From Acarospora socialis (taxonomy: Eukaryota > Ascomycota > Lecanoromycetes > Acarosporales > Acarosporaceae), in contig JAMYGW020000001.1 of the NCBI GenBank assembly GCA_025617375.2, forward strand, positions 3,844,001-3,908,000: a stretch of 64,000 nt of DNA, read 5' to 3'. The position numbers and the translations under genes were made by a program. Position 1 is the first letter of the stretch. The number at the start of each line of letters is the position of its first letter. Shown in pieces: positions 46,238 to 56,722 of this stretch. The notes beneath the pieces were generated by a model. The model ran no database searches and was not told the DNA's origin. It saw only the letters and a list, made by a program, of their open reading frames with translations.

Positions 46238-47541
46238 TCAAACAGAGAATTTCTGTCCAACCAACTTCTCGCTCAATCCCCACAGCTTCTCCGCATTAGC
46301 TGGGTCCCTCGCGTACTCCTTTACTGGCTCCTCAGGAATGGCGCAGTCTTGTAGGAAGGCACCAGATGAACCTGGACATATGGGATATTAGCATTGCTTG
46401 AGGTCTGTCTTGCGTGTAACAAAATTATATACCTTCGATAGATGGATCCAAGGCGGCCACGAGCATGGTGGAACAGCCTTGCTGCAAGGATTTCGGCGGG
46501 TCCGGCGTCAGTGGTTTGCCTGTTGCATAGGACAACATGTCAGTGTCAAGTTCAAGCAGCCTTGGCGAAGAGACAACTCTTGGGAAGCTTACCATCGTTG
46601 GCCGCCACTGCCAGCTTGAAGCCTTCAGCAAACATCTCCTGATCGACATCGGCCGCAAGGTTACTCTCAAGAATGACTGTTGCGATATTAGCTCGAGCGC
46701 TCAGCGAAGCTCTGACTGGATGAAGTTGGTTGCAGATGGAGATAACCTACGTCCAGGATGGAGTGCAAAGACCAGGATGCCTTTCTTCTTGAGCCTTTCC
46801 GCCAAAGCAACGGTGAAGAGAATGTTGGCGGTCTTCGCCTGTGCATAGGCTGGCCACGGTTCGTAAGTCTTGCCGTCCTATATGGGCGCAAGCTATCAGC
46901 CACACATGACCACCTATCGTTCACTTTTACCTCCTTTCGGGCCAGTCCATACTTGGAAGTTCCAGTCGTCAAACCTCATTCCGCCGAGCCCGTATCCCAA
47001 GCTCGAGACGTTTAGAATCCTCGCTCCTTTCCCAGCCGCAAGTATCTTGTCCATCAGCAGGTTCGTCAAAAGAAAGTGACCGACGTGGTTCGTTCCAAAT
47101 TGACTCTCGATCCCGTCCGGCGTGGCGGCATACTTTCGGACGGCCATGATGCCAGCGTTGTTGATGAGGATGTCAACCTTGTCAACGCAATCGTTGATCT
47201 CCGCTGCAGCTTTGCGAACAGAGGACTGGTCGCCGAGATCGAGTTTGACGAATTTAACCTTCACCTTGGGGCTGATTTTGTGTAGCTCCTCAACCACCGG
47301 TGCGATCTTAGCTTCATTGCGACCGGCAAGGACTATCTCTTTGGGGTTTGCTTCGGCCAGACACTTGGCGGTTTCTGCACCAATGCCGCCAGGGCTAGGA
47401 CCGGTGATGACGACTACGAGCCACCTGTCAGTAGACGCTCGGTACAAGGACGTGGACGGACTTACTGGTCTTGCCTTTGGCATGATCTCCAAAAGCCTTC
47501 ACAATCTCCTCGCCAGTGGTGTCATGTCCGAAGTGCGGCAT
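46238..47541 (-). CDS. short-chain dehydrogenase/reductase, retinol-dehydrogenase-like (cluster edge)
   Basis: A classical SDR that oxidises or reduces an alcohol/ketone with NAD(P). The start at 47541 opens MPHFGHDTTGEEIVKAFGDH. After an intron near 47420-47460 the cofactor motif reads VVITGPSPGGIGAETAKCLA, then VLAGRNEAK, the Asp of DLGDQSSVRKAA, ILINNAGIM, the Ser of ILNVSSLGYG, and the catalytic YAQAKTAN (near 46840-46865). The C-terminal exons read GCSTMLVAALDPSIEG and SGAFLQDCAIPEEPVKEYAR, ending GQKFSV at 46238. About six exons are needed, and the internal joins between 46400 and 46990 are approximate. It transcribes in the same direction as the terpenoid genes but is separated from them by 1.2 kb of repeat-like DNA, so cluster membership is uncertain. 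Confidence 0.82.
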
Positions 47542-48334
47542 ACCTGCAGAGATGCTCTATATTCGGGATTCGATTTTGCGTTCCTGTATTGATAACGTAA
47601 GGTGGAAGAGATGACCTGATGTCGAGATGGCCAACTAGTCAAGGCTTTAAAGAGGTCTTCAATGTGGAATCTGAAGTCTGTGTTGCAAGTGAACGGGACT
47701 TACTAATGAGGTGAAGTGAATGAAGCTCCGACGCAGGAGTCTTGGGTCCCACAAATGTGGCAGGCGGATTGGCTAATCAAAGCAACCCCGACCTACCGTA
47801 CCTTAGGTAGGAGCGACCGCATTCGACCTTCTGCACCTGATTTACCCATCTTCTTGATTACGATGTTCTAGAGGCGGGTGGCATAGGTAGAGCTGCGACC
47901 TTCCGAAGAAGTAGAAGTGGTCGCACTCCATTCAGATGTAGCACAGTGATGACTGCAGCCTGCGGATGATCAGAGCACGGTTCCCCGTGTTGCGGCCGAC
48001 CCGTTATCAGGTACTGTGTCTCGTTGCCGACAGATGACTCGTTCCCGAAAGTGCGTGCGGTAAGACGCAGGTGCTTATCTTGTATCAATTGCAGCGGGAC
48101 GGGAAGGATCCCTCCTAGCGTACGTTACCTCGGGCTGAAACCGGCGTCCTCTCATCAGCAACTACTGTGTAAATTAGACTTTCGTATCCCCCGACGGCAG
48201 GGCGGCCGGCCGGCCGCTTGGATTAAAAAGTAATATCAGCTCTGATCGGGATATATGTTGTACTATACACATATGTGTATGCATGAGAAGTTATATCTCG
48301 TATTCTATATGAGTATTGTACAACCAAAAAAAGC

Positions 48335-48373
48335 TAACGTAATGTAATGTAAAGTAGGGTAATGTAATGTAAC
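48335..48373. repeat. TAATG pentanucleotide microsatellite-like tract
   Basis: GTAATGTAATGTAA occurs twice, separated by AGTAGG, within 39 nt. It is a short imperfect tandem repeat. Confidence 0.6.
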
Positions 48374-48470
48374 TTCATTCAAGCCATTCCGGCAAGCCAT
48401 CACAGATCCGTCTACTTTGGTTGCTTGGATACTCCGTATAGTTCATAGGTCACCAGACCACACTAAAAAC

Positions 48471-48705
48471 CTCAGAGTACCTTGTCGAGCCTCTGAAGAC
48501 ATAAACTGAATAAGTTTCTACATGTCACTTGATTTGAATGTACTCAGAATATATTAGGGTTAGAGATTAGTGTTAGCGAGGTTAGGTGATTAGATTAGAA
48601 TGTTAGAGTGTTAGGGCCAGCAATGTTTATAGTCTTAGAGTATTCTAGTACTGATAGTATAAATATTCTGAGAATATGAGCATGCTGTTTTCAAGGTACT
48701 CCGAG
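48471..48705. repeat. nested inverted-repeat block (possible decayed foldback/MITE element)
   Basis: CTCAGAGTACCTTG (48471-48484) matches the reverse complement of CAAGGTACTCCGAG (48692-48705) at 13 of 14 positions. Inside, CTCAGAATATATT (48544 onward) pairs with AATATTCTGAG (48662-48672). The total span is 235 bp, similar in size to the element at 14.1 kb but with different ends. No coding capacity. Confidence 0.45.
48554..48616. repeat. telomere-like TTAG-rich tract
   Basis: Nine TTAG units occur in 63 nt, beginning TTAGGGTTAGAG and ending TTAGGG, in one orientation. The fungal telomere repeat is TTAGGG, so this may be a degenerate interstitial telomere-type tract, though simple-sequence drift is also possible. 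Confidence 0.45.
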
Positions 48706-48773
48706 TTTACCTCAGGTCCGCAGGCAAAGGCCGCGTCCGATGAAAACATACTGGTCAATCTATCTTGCCAACA

Positions 48774-50574
48774 TCAAATCGCTCTTCTTTTGATCAGCAC
48801 TTTTGCGGTAGGGTGAGGCAGGTACTGCGTCTCGAATGTCAAACTTTCCGGCCTAGTCTGTCCCTCGGGGAACTTGAAATCGTAATTCATCAACAGGTGG
48901 ACCATGATTGCCTTGATCTCATTCGCGGCGAAGAATCTCCCCGGGCACGCATGTCTGCCGTACCCAAACGCCATACTGGCAGGCATAGACGATGCGTATC
49001 CTTGACGTCCAGCACTCTTCGGATCACTCAGTCGTAATCGGTCGAAGCGGAAGCCGTCAAACTTCTCCGGCTCGGGATACAGTTCTGGATCCATCGCTAT
49101 TGCCTGCGAGGGGACACCGATAGTTGTTCCGGCGGGAATCACAAAGCCGTCGGAGAGCTTATAGTCAGCAGTGACCAACCGCTCAAACGTGACTGTCTGG
49201 TCAGCAGACAAATACATCTTGAGTATGAATTGCAACTTACGAAGCAGGAGAGGATTGAAGCGTTGACTCTCTTTCAAGATACTGTCAAGTTTCGACAACC
49301 TGACAAACGCCTTCTTTGTCAGTGATCCTTCCTCCGCTAGCGTTTCCTCAATCTCCTCCCGCAACGGCTGCACGTACTCAGGCATCGTGCAAAGATCGTA
49401 AAGCAGCTGCGTGGGGCCTGCCGCACTCGTGTGAATGGCCGCGAAGCTGACTTTCAGTTGGATGACGGACACAAACGGTGCACGCTTTTCGTCAACCGTT
49501 GCATTATCCCACATCATCTGTAGAAAATCCATCGGCTTTGCCTTTTCTCGTTCTGAGTCAGTCAGTAGAGGCACCAACAGTCTCTTGGCCGTCGCATAAT
49601 GTCGGTGAAGCTTATTCATCTCAGGTATGAAATATTGCGCGATTGGTTTCACAAAGTCGGAGAATTTCTTGAGCTTTTGAGCGGCGGCGAAACCATCCAT
49701 GGCGAACTCATGCATAGTATCAAGCCATTCTTCGTCACGGCTCAGCGTGGTGCCGCCAAACAAACGACTAGAAGCGCGGGCAACTATTTTGGTGAAAAGA
49801 TCTGAAGGAGCAATCTCGGTCCAGTCTAGATGCGGTGAGTGAGATTCCAAACAACGGAGAGTGCAATTTACCTTCCGCGGGTGGGAAGAGGTCAGCAAAG
49901 GCATCTTTGACCTCCTCATCCACAGGAGGCATAACATCCGCTAGGACAGTCAACGTAGAACCATCCTACCTCAACGACAAACAGCTTACCTAGGTGATGA
50001 TTTAACTGGGCTTTGATCACACGTGGATGGAGAGGAGCCCGACTCCCGAAGCCCGTGTATTTTCCTTCAAACATCTGTGAGGTCAATCAGCAACTCCTAG
50101 ATGTGATCTGATTCCGAGGCTTCCAACCTCTTGAAAAGTAGCAACGAAATCGAGCTTGTCCATGGGCGCAGATTTAAGCTCCTCGAGGTATCTTGTCGGA
50201 ATCATCAGGCGTTCACCTAAAGGCGAAGGGACATAGAAAAACCCTCCTTTGTACTACTCCTGATCAGCAAGGTCGTAATCCTGCCTCTTAGCTTATACCT
50301 TCTGGTAACCTTCCAGTAGCATGCTTTTCGAATTGTGTATGAATCGCTTCCGTGCACGTGCGACACTGATTCTGCCATCGACTCCAACGATAGGTATCCC
50401 TGGGAGAATGCGCTGCTGTTTTCGGCGTGGAAGCACGGTGGATACGAAGACACAAAGCAGCAGAAAGATGAGGCCTTGACTGAGTGGGACCGGCGTGTCC
50501 ATCAGATGAACTGGATTGAGAGATATCGCCTTCTCCATGACGTGTCGTGGATCAGACGATACTGGCTTATCCAT
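48774..50574 (-). CDS. cytochrome P450, ent-kaurene-oxidase-like (CYP503/CYP68 group)
   Basis: A microsomal P450 monooxygenase expected to hydroxylate or further oxidise the terpene made by the neighbouring cyclase. The ATG at 50574 (MDKPVSSDPRHVMEKAI) precedes a membrane anchor (GLIFLLLCVFVSTVLP). The spliced sequence GYQKYKGGFFYVPSPLGERL is typical of the fungal ent-kaurene oxidase group. The I-helix region is FAAIHTSAAGPTQLLYDLC (this group lacks a classical AGxDT), the K-helix is ESQR, and DPELYPEPEKFDGFRFDRLR is the PERF region. The haem loop FGYGRHACPGRFF keeps the Cys ligand. The C-terminus is HPTAKVLIKRRAI. About seven exons; small introns near 49235, 49870, 50000 and 50110-50280 were placed by eye. 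It is co-oriented with the terpene synthase gene. The true substrate is unknown. Confidence 0.85.
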
Positions 50575-51379
50575 CGTGGGCGAGTTCTGAGGATTGGGGC
50601 CTGAAAGATAATCCGTTTTCCTTGTAGTGGAAAATGCTCGCTCATGCACTGACTGGTGACACGTCCCTATTTTTGCTTTCCGAGCTTCTCCAGCTCTTGT
50701 ATCCCTTCCCGAGCAGCCGCACGATTTGCATTTCGAGGCTGGCGGCGTTCCCTCTTTGAGAGAGTCCGAGGGCTGCACCAAACAAGGAGAATAACCATCC
50801 CTTGCCAACACCAAATTGTGACCGAGGCGCACTCATGAGCTCCCATTCGCTCCTCCAACCAACGGTATTGGATTTCTAGGCTCGGGGCCAATCCCATCTT
50901 GCCGATACGCATCTTCGTCTCTCCTTTCCCTCGGACAATGTATTGTTAACACCGCCATCACAAGTCTTCCCTGGATATTCGTTCGAATATAGATCTGCAT
51001 CTAAAAGATATACTTGTGGCCCGGTTGTGTTTTGTTCTTGAATGATAAGAGTTGAGGTCACTCCGGTCAAGTGCAGGTTTATTTGCAAAACTGATATTGA
51101 TACATCAAGCCGCACAAGAAATAGTATTTTTAGTTCAGAAGTACCAAATATGCATGTAGTTATTGTAGATAACACCTCCTACCTTACCCTAGGTTGTTAA
51201 GATTTGTTAGTTACGGCGAAATCAACCTCCAAAGATTGCCATGCGTCTTACAGCGGAAGGTGAAGGTCATGTTCGTCATTAAGGTAATATCTCATGAGGT
51301 ACTGTAGTCCACTTGTGAAAGCTTCCAAGGTACGAGAAAGACTGTACCTCCACACAAAACCGTGCCTTATCTTATTACG
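50575..51379. other. intergenic, promoter of P450 and 3' flank of terpene synthase
   Basis: About 800 nt with no gene. I scanned for the TCG-N5-CGA pattern here and saw none. Confidence 0.45.
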
Positions 51380-52453
51380 TTACTCGGTAACCTCGAGATA
51401 CCGCTTAGTTGACTTGCTCCACAACTCGTTCCCACTCATCTGGTATTCCAAACCCTGCATGTATTCGGAAAGGTCATGGCTACAGCCTAGTTTAGCGGCT
51501 GACTTTCTCTCCGCCACCAACTCGTCATGGCACAGCTCCCATTCGCGGCACATGGCCCAGAGGACACGTTTGGCCGCGTTGAAGCTGATGTCGGCTTCCT
51601 TGGCCATCACTTGGACCGAGGAGCACAGCGCTGCGCCTTCTTGGTGGCCCAACTTGGAGGCGAGAACTTCTTTTTCCCAGCTGAGGATGTCGTTCACCAC
51701 GGAGATGTGCTTCGAGCAGTTACGCTCCACACTCCGAACTGATTCTATCTCGGCAGGTGTGACATGGAGGGCCATTGAAAAGCGCATGAGGGCCGATAGA
51801 AGCCTGTACGTTGTCAGCTGAGCAAAATTAATTGTCATCACGGATGAACTCACGCCTTCCCGACGTCCCTCTCACGGTATTCAAGGTACGGACCAAGCTC
51901 TTTGACGGCAATACGCGTACGATCTGTCTGGGCCCTCATAAAGGTGAAGACGGGCTCAAGGATTTCGTCTGCCAAGTCCTTATCATGCGCCCGCATGCTC
52001 TCCCATAAATCATAGGTAATATATTCAGCCGGGACCGATCGATCGGGAAGGACATGGCCTCGGGAAATCGGAATAAGGTTCTCGTTGTATGCAGAGCCTT
52101 CTTCGAATGACATGTTGTCGAGAACGTCTGGTCTAGTAAGCCAGGCACAGCCGCACGGGTCCACTTCAGCGCTTACCATCGATAAGAAACAGTACCGTTA
52201 GGAGGCGGCATGCGAAATGAATCCGGTCATCCAGCGCCTTAGGAAAGTATAGGCACGTCACCCGCGAGAAGCCCGCGTCTAGAAACTTCCTTTTTGCTTT
52301 ATCATTCTCAAAGTGCCAATGATGAAGAAAGTACCCGTCCACCTCTGCGGCGACTTCCTCCATGAGTGGATGACAAATAGGCTCAAAGCGAGACGGCGGA
52401 GGATTCAGCGAAGAAACAGCCGCAATGCCGGGCGAGCTGACAAGGCTAGGCAT
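51380..52453 (-). CDS. sesquiterpene synthase, aristolochene-synthase type
   Basis: A class I terpene cyclase that ionises farnesyl diphosphate. The pattern is that of fungal aristolochene synthases, which make an eremophilane hydrocarbon. Exons are 52177-52453, 51854-52127 and 51380-51803, giving 324 aa in frame, the usual family size. Supporting stretches are FEPICHPLMEEVAAEVDGYF, AGFSRVTCLYFPKALDDRIH, SFEEGSAYNENLIPISRGHV, YDLWESMRAHDKDLADEILE, YLEYRERDVGKA and GLEYQMSGNELW. The Asp-rich motif is DDVLD, created across intron 1, and the NSE/DTE motif is NDILSWEKE. Known aristolochene synthases have DDLLE and NDIYSYEKE, so the aromatic position differs (Tyr to Trp, plus Tyr to Leu) and the product may differ. 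Divergent from the FAD oxidase at 53093. Confidence 0.93.
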
Positions 52454-53092
52454 AGCTGAAGCTGTAAAGATGATCAAACGTAATGCGGCACGGGAGGATG
52501 AGAGAGATCTGACTCGGATGCTTTTTCGTGAATGAGTCGTAGTGAGAACACGAGAATTGGGGGCTAGTGAGGGAAGGCGAGGGGTTAGCGATATATTTAT
52601 TCTGATTCGGGGCTGTATCGGCTCGGGGACAATGCCTAATCGATTGCTTATTCACACCACACCACGTTCGAGTTGCCCTCGGACATCCCAATTAGGCAAT
52701 TCGATTACTCGGACCGGAGCGCATAGAACCTCCCACCTGACACCGAGAGACGGGCGGCTCGACCGGCTGATGTTCTAGAGCCGTGTGGCTTTGCCCTGAG
52801 CGAATGCAGGAAGCAGACTGCTATTCAATGATTGGTTGGGGGCGCAAGGTACGAGACACGCTTGGGACGAACAGTCGGAGATTAGGAAGATGTGGATCAG
52901 CCCTGCCGTAACAATGTGGTGGGATGAGTCGTAGAATGAAGAGGACAAGAGGAATCCAAGGCTCTGTGACTCTGTTCAAGCCGTCAGTGCTCGCCTTTAA
53001 AAGCAGACTCGAGGTTACTGTAAAAGTAGAAACCAGAGGTCAACATTCACTATAGACTTAGCCCTACCTAGGTATTTCTCTCGTTTCTAAAG
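52454..53092. promoter_or_regulatory. bidirectional promoter between terpene synthase and FAD oxidase
   Basis: A 639-nt divergent promoter at the core of the cluster. It contains an exact 8-bp inverted repeat TGCCTAAT (52633-52640) and ATTAGGCA (52691-52698), a repeated TCGGGG about 17 nt apart (near 52606-52628), CTCGGACCGGAG (52708-52719), and the TACCTAGGTA palindrome at 53065-53074 just before the oxidase start. No TCG-N5-CGA was seen here. Confidence 0.5.
53065..53074. repeat. palindrome TACCTAGGTA, copy near FAD oxidase start
   Basis: Exact copy of the recurring 10-bp palindrome, 19 nt upstream of the oxidase ATG, probably within its 5' UTR. Confidence 0.5.
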
Positions 53093-54801
53093 ATGCAGCT
53101 CGTTCTCGGTGCCGCTTTTGTCTTTGTCGGAGCCAGCCTGGCTGCACCGCAGTCATGGTATGACAAGCAACCCAATAATATAGGCTGTCAGACTCTTGCA
53201 TCCGAGTATCCCCAGCAGCTCTCCTGGCCTAACAGTTCGGATTACACATATGAATCCCAGTGTATGCATCCCCTTGTCCTGCATTCAAACCCCGCAAACA
53301 TACATCATTCATTGCAGTCCTGTCCATTTCTGACTGGCTGGTCTACCAGTATACTGGTCCAAAACTGCCGTCCTCTCCCCGTACTGCGTCTTTACCCCAG
53401 AGAGCTCACAGGATGTGGCTGGAGCGCTGTCGATCCTCCGTGCGACCCAAACGCAATTTGCAGTCAGAGGCGGCGGCCACATGCCAGTCCGGGGTGCTGC
53501 TTCGACCGACTCGGGCGTGCTGATAGCCATGACCAAGCTCAACTCGATGCAGTTGACGGCAGACCGTAGCGTTGCCCAACTCGGTCCCGGATTACGGTGG
53601 GGTGCCGTATATGACTGGCTCTCGCAGTATGGCCTTTATGTCCTCGGCGGGCGTTACTTTCCTGTCGGCGTACCAGGCCTCTTGCTGGGCGGGGGCATCA
53701 GTTACTTCAGCCAACAACGCGGATGGGCTGCGAACAACGTCGTCAATTTCGAAGTCGTGACGGCCGACAGCAAAATCATCGAGGCCAACGCCCACTCGAA
53801 CAGCGATCTTTTCTGGGCGTTGAAAGGTGGATCGAACAATTTCGGCATCGTCACTCGCTTCGACTGCAAGACTTACCCCACCAATCAAATCTGGGGTGGC
53901 TCAGCAACGGTCAATCCGCCACAGTTCGGTCAATTCTTGAGTGCCGTAGAGAGCTTCGTGGCGCCTGGAGGAGGATCCGAAGACACCAAGGCCGCTGTTG
54001 TCCCTGCAATACTCATCGTTCCCGGGACGAAGTCGGTGTCAGCTTCTTTGACCATCTTCCACGACAGCAACGACCCAGCCCCAACAGCTCTTCAGAACTT
54101 CACCAGTATCCCTACCAATGACAGCACCTATGGGGTGCGACACTACAATGACTTCGCCGACGAGACGGCCATCTACGGGGACAGAAGCCTCAGGCATGTT
54201 TCACATCCCTCCCGCTTACATGAAATTCTATGCATTTTGTTTCTTTGCTGACTATCACCTGCTTAGGCAAAATTGGTACATGACAAGTGTGAAAGCTGGC
54301 GCGAAGTCCATCCAACTCATCAACGAGACTGTCACTTCTGCGGGGCTGTCCATGAAGAATATTTCTGGTTTGGGGCTTGGAATCTCCATGCAACCCATCA
54401 CCAAAGACTTCGTGCAAGCGGCGCGCACAGCTGGCGGGGATCCAATCGATCTTGATCCTGCTGATGGCAGTTTCATTTGTAAGCCCGGTGTACCCCCTTA
54501 CGTGGTTGGCCTGGACTAACAAAGAACAGCCGTTTTGGTATCGGGACACTACAGTGACGCTGCCGACGATGTCTACATGGCGGATTTCTTAAGAAACACG
54601 ACGGACAGGTTGACGGAGAAAGCCAAGGCCCTAGGGCTATACTATCCCTTCATCTACCTCAACGATGCGGGTGCCGGTCAGCAGCCATTCCCGCTCTACG
54701 GCAAAGGCAACAGCATTGGGAGGATGAGGCAGATTCGCAAGAAGTATGATCCGCAAGGTGTCTTCCAGCGTCTCGAAGCCAGCGGGTTCAAATTGAACTG
54801 A
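53093..54801 (+). CDS. secreted BBE-type FAD-linked oxidoreductase
   Basis: A berberine-bridge-enzyme/VAO-fold flavoprotein oxidase; homologs in terpenoid clusters dehydrogenate or oxidise pathway intermediates. Exons are 53093-53261, 53350-54193, 54267-54478 and 54530-54801, giving 498 aa in frame. The signal peptide MQLVLGAAFVFVGASLAAP indicates entry to the secretory pathway. FAD_binding_4 shows YWSKTAVLSPYCVFTPES, FAVRGGGHMPVRGA (His for covalent FAD), AQLGPGLRWGAVYDWL and GVPGLLLGGGISYFS. At the second tether position there is GGRYFPVG, so the Cys of bicovalent members is absent. The C-terminal BBE motif is RMRQIRKKYDPQGVFQRL. Intron 2 (54194-54266) has a GC donor (AG/GCATGT) with a good branch site, and only this join keeps the frame. 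It shares a promoter with the terpene synthase. Confidence 0.9.
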
Positions 54802-55220
54802 TAAGAGAGCCGAGACCATATTCTCTTGGTTCTGGCGGTCAATATGCCCACGGCAATTCCATTGAGCCTACCTACATCCTATTCGTTGGGAGGTACGCTT
54901 CAATTTCTGTAAGACCACCAGACTTGTTGACGCTTAGACTTTGATATATTACTTTGATTTCCGTGGAGGATATGAGATAATGTAGCATTAGGACTATAGT
55001 GTGCTTTAATCTTCTACTAGAGCACTTCGCCAAAGTTCACCGTCTGGTTCTTGACCCTTTACAAGCTTTTAGTCATACCGGCTTCTACCATTCCATGTTC
55101 TACAATGACATTCTTCAATTTCCATTTGATTGGATCAGGCATGAGACTCCGCGCAATGACGAGACGGGCACTATCGCCCTTTGAACCTGAGAGACAATTA
55201 CTCATCGATATGGATTGTTT
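54802..55220. other. intergenic between convergent genes
   Basis: About 420 nt of 3' flanks of the convergent oxidase and SDR genes. AT-rich, no feature. Confidence 0.5.
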
Positions 55221-56243
55221 CTAGTCGACTGACTGATTCAAGTTTCGAATATCCGTGGCGGCCTGCTGCATCTTCGTCAACCTCGTGTTCTCCTTTCCGA
55301 ACCAACCCTCGCGCAGTTTAGATATGGGCTCTTCGAGCTCCGTATAAGTGTCACCCAGGACAAGGATCGTCCGACCATTCCATCTTCCTGGCCGATCGCC
55401 AGACAGTTCAATGTCTTTGCCGTAGGGCTCCGCCTGCCGAGCCTCCCGCGCGACTACGGAATACGCAATGGCGAGGCCTACGGTGTGGGGCGAACTGACG
55501 GGTAGCCCAGCAGCAACGATGTAATCCGCCAGGTTTTGCGGCAGGAGCTTGGTCACGGTCGCTGCCGGCGCGACACAGTTGATGGTGACGTCATCGAGTG
55601 TCACCGCAGGTCGCAGGCCCCGGACCAGACCAACGAGCTATAGGATTAGAACCGCACTATCCCCATCTGCTGGTTAATGCTTACTGCAAGCTTTGTCGCG
55701 CTATACACGGGCATTGAAAGCTCTGGTGCAAATGCCGTGGCGCTGGAAGTGATGACAATGCTCCCACCCGTTCCTTGGCGCCTGAAAGTACTCAAGCTCA
55801 ACTTGACGAAGTTCAACACCGCCCTGAAGTTGACATCAAGAACCGCATACTTGGGTTCGATCAAGTTCCCGCTGTCGTCAAACGTGTCTTTGAAGTAGTT
55901 GGTCTCTTCAGAAACTCCCGCGTTAGCTACGGTAATGTCCACACGCTCTACCCGTGTGAACACGGCCTGCAACTCGGACCAGGACGCAATGTTGCAGCGG
56001 ATGTATTCTGCATTTTCAGGAATTCCTTCTTCTGGCGGGTTGAGATCGAACATGTAGGTCTTGACACCTCGTGATGCCAGGATTTTGGTTGTCGCAAAGC
56101 CGATTCCAGCAGCTCCTCCTAGGCAGAAGTAAGTCATTGCCAGTCATCCTAAGGTAGAGAACACGAATGTACTTACCGGTGATTATGGCTACCTTGCCGG
56201 GCAATGGTGGTATGTCCGCATCTGAAATCTCCAACGAAGACAT
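55221..56243 (-). CDS. short-chain dehydrogenase/reductase in terpenoid cluster
   Basis: A classical SDR, probably acting on a hydroxyl or keto group of the terpenoid with NAD(P). Exons are 56177-56243, 55685-56118 and 55221-55637, giving 305 aa in frame. It starts [20 protein letters not shown], and the cofactor motif [17 protein letters not shown] is split by intron 1. Asp in [10 protein letters not shown] suggests NAD preference. [13 protein letters not shown] is the NAG motif, [11 protein letters not shown] holds the catalytic Ser, and PVYSATKLA the Tyr-Lys pair. After intron 2 come [12 protein letters not shown] and [11 protein letters not shown]. The C-terminus is long and charged. The layout resembles 15-hydroxyprostaglandin-dehydrogenase-like fungal SDRs, many of them in clusters. 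An in-frame ATG 48 nt upstream is less likely as the start. Intact. Confidence 0.9.
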
Positions 56244-56722
56244 CTCTGTAATCTCCTGAAGAAACAACAGCGCCCAATTGGAACAGAACACTCGTCCTTA
56301 ACCCTGCAGCGCGAGAAGGTGGCAGAAGTTACCGAATTGCCTTCCCCCGTCTCATTCGAGCATTGATCCAAGCTCCTTCTCGGTATTACCAATTATGGAG
56401 AATGCACTCCCGTCCCGGCGTCATGTCATCCAATCGGAGCTCTGCACTCAAGAAGCTGAACAACCATCGCTACGGCTTCTTCAATCGTAACGATGCAGTC
56501 ATATTATTGGGTGTGGGAAATAGTAGAGGGGCCAAGAAATGAGATGGTGAAAAAAGGTCGCAGGTCAGTAAGCGAGAAATACATGGTAGGGCTTCACAGC
56601 TACATCAGTATAATCACTGGTCTGCGTGGTAAATGCATGATAATTCTGGGCGTCGAGACTTATGAAGACTTCCATATATTGTTGAAGTGATAGTCATATA
56701 TGCCAGTTTCCAAAGCAAACCA
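56244..56722. other. intergenic, promoter of SDR
   Basis: About 480 nt between the SDR start and the stop of the next P450. No gene, and no TCG-N5-CGA seen. Confidence 0.45.

Larger units (their letters stand above)
47542..48773. other. gap with nested inverted repeats and telomere-like tract at cluster edge
   Basis: No gene. It holds CCTACC/GGTAGG short palindromes (about 47792-47812), a CGGCCGGCCGGCCG palindrome near 48206-48219, TAATG-type pentamers (48335-48373), an outer inverted repeat (48471-48484 with 48692-48705), an inner inverted repeat (48544-48554 with 48662-48672) and a TTAG-rich tract between them. Confidence 0.55.

Noticed and set aside
52454-53092. AflR consensus TCG-N5-CGA in the core bidirectional promoter
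   Set aside because: Read by eye on this palindromic pattern, none fits exactly. TCGGCTCGGGG is only a partial match.
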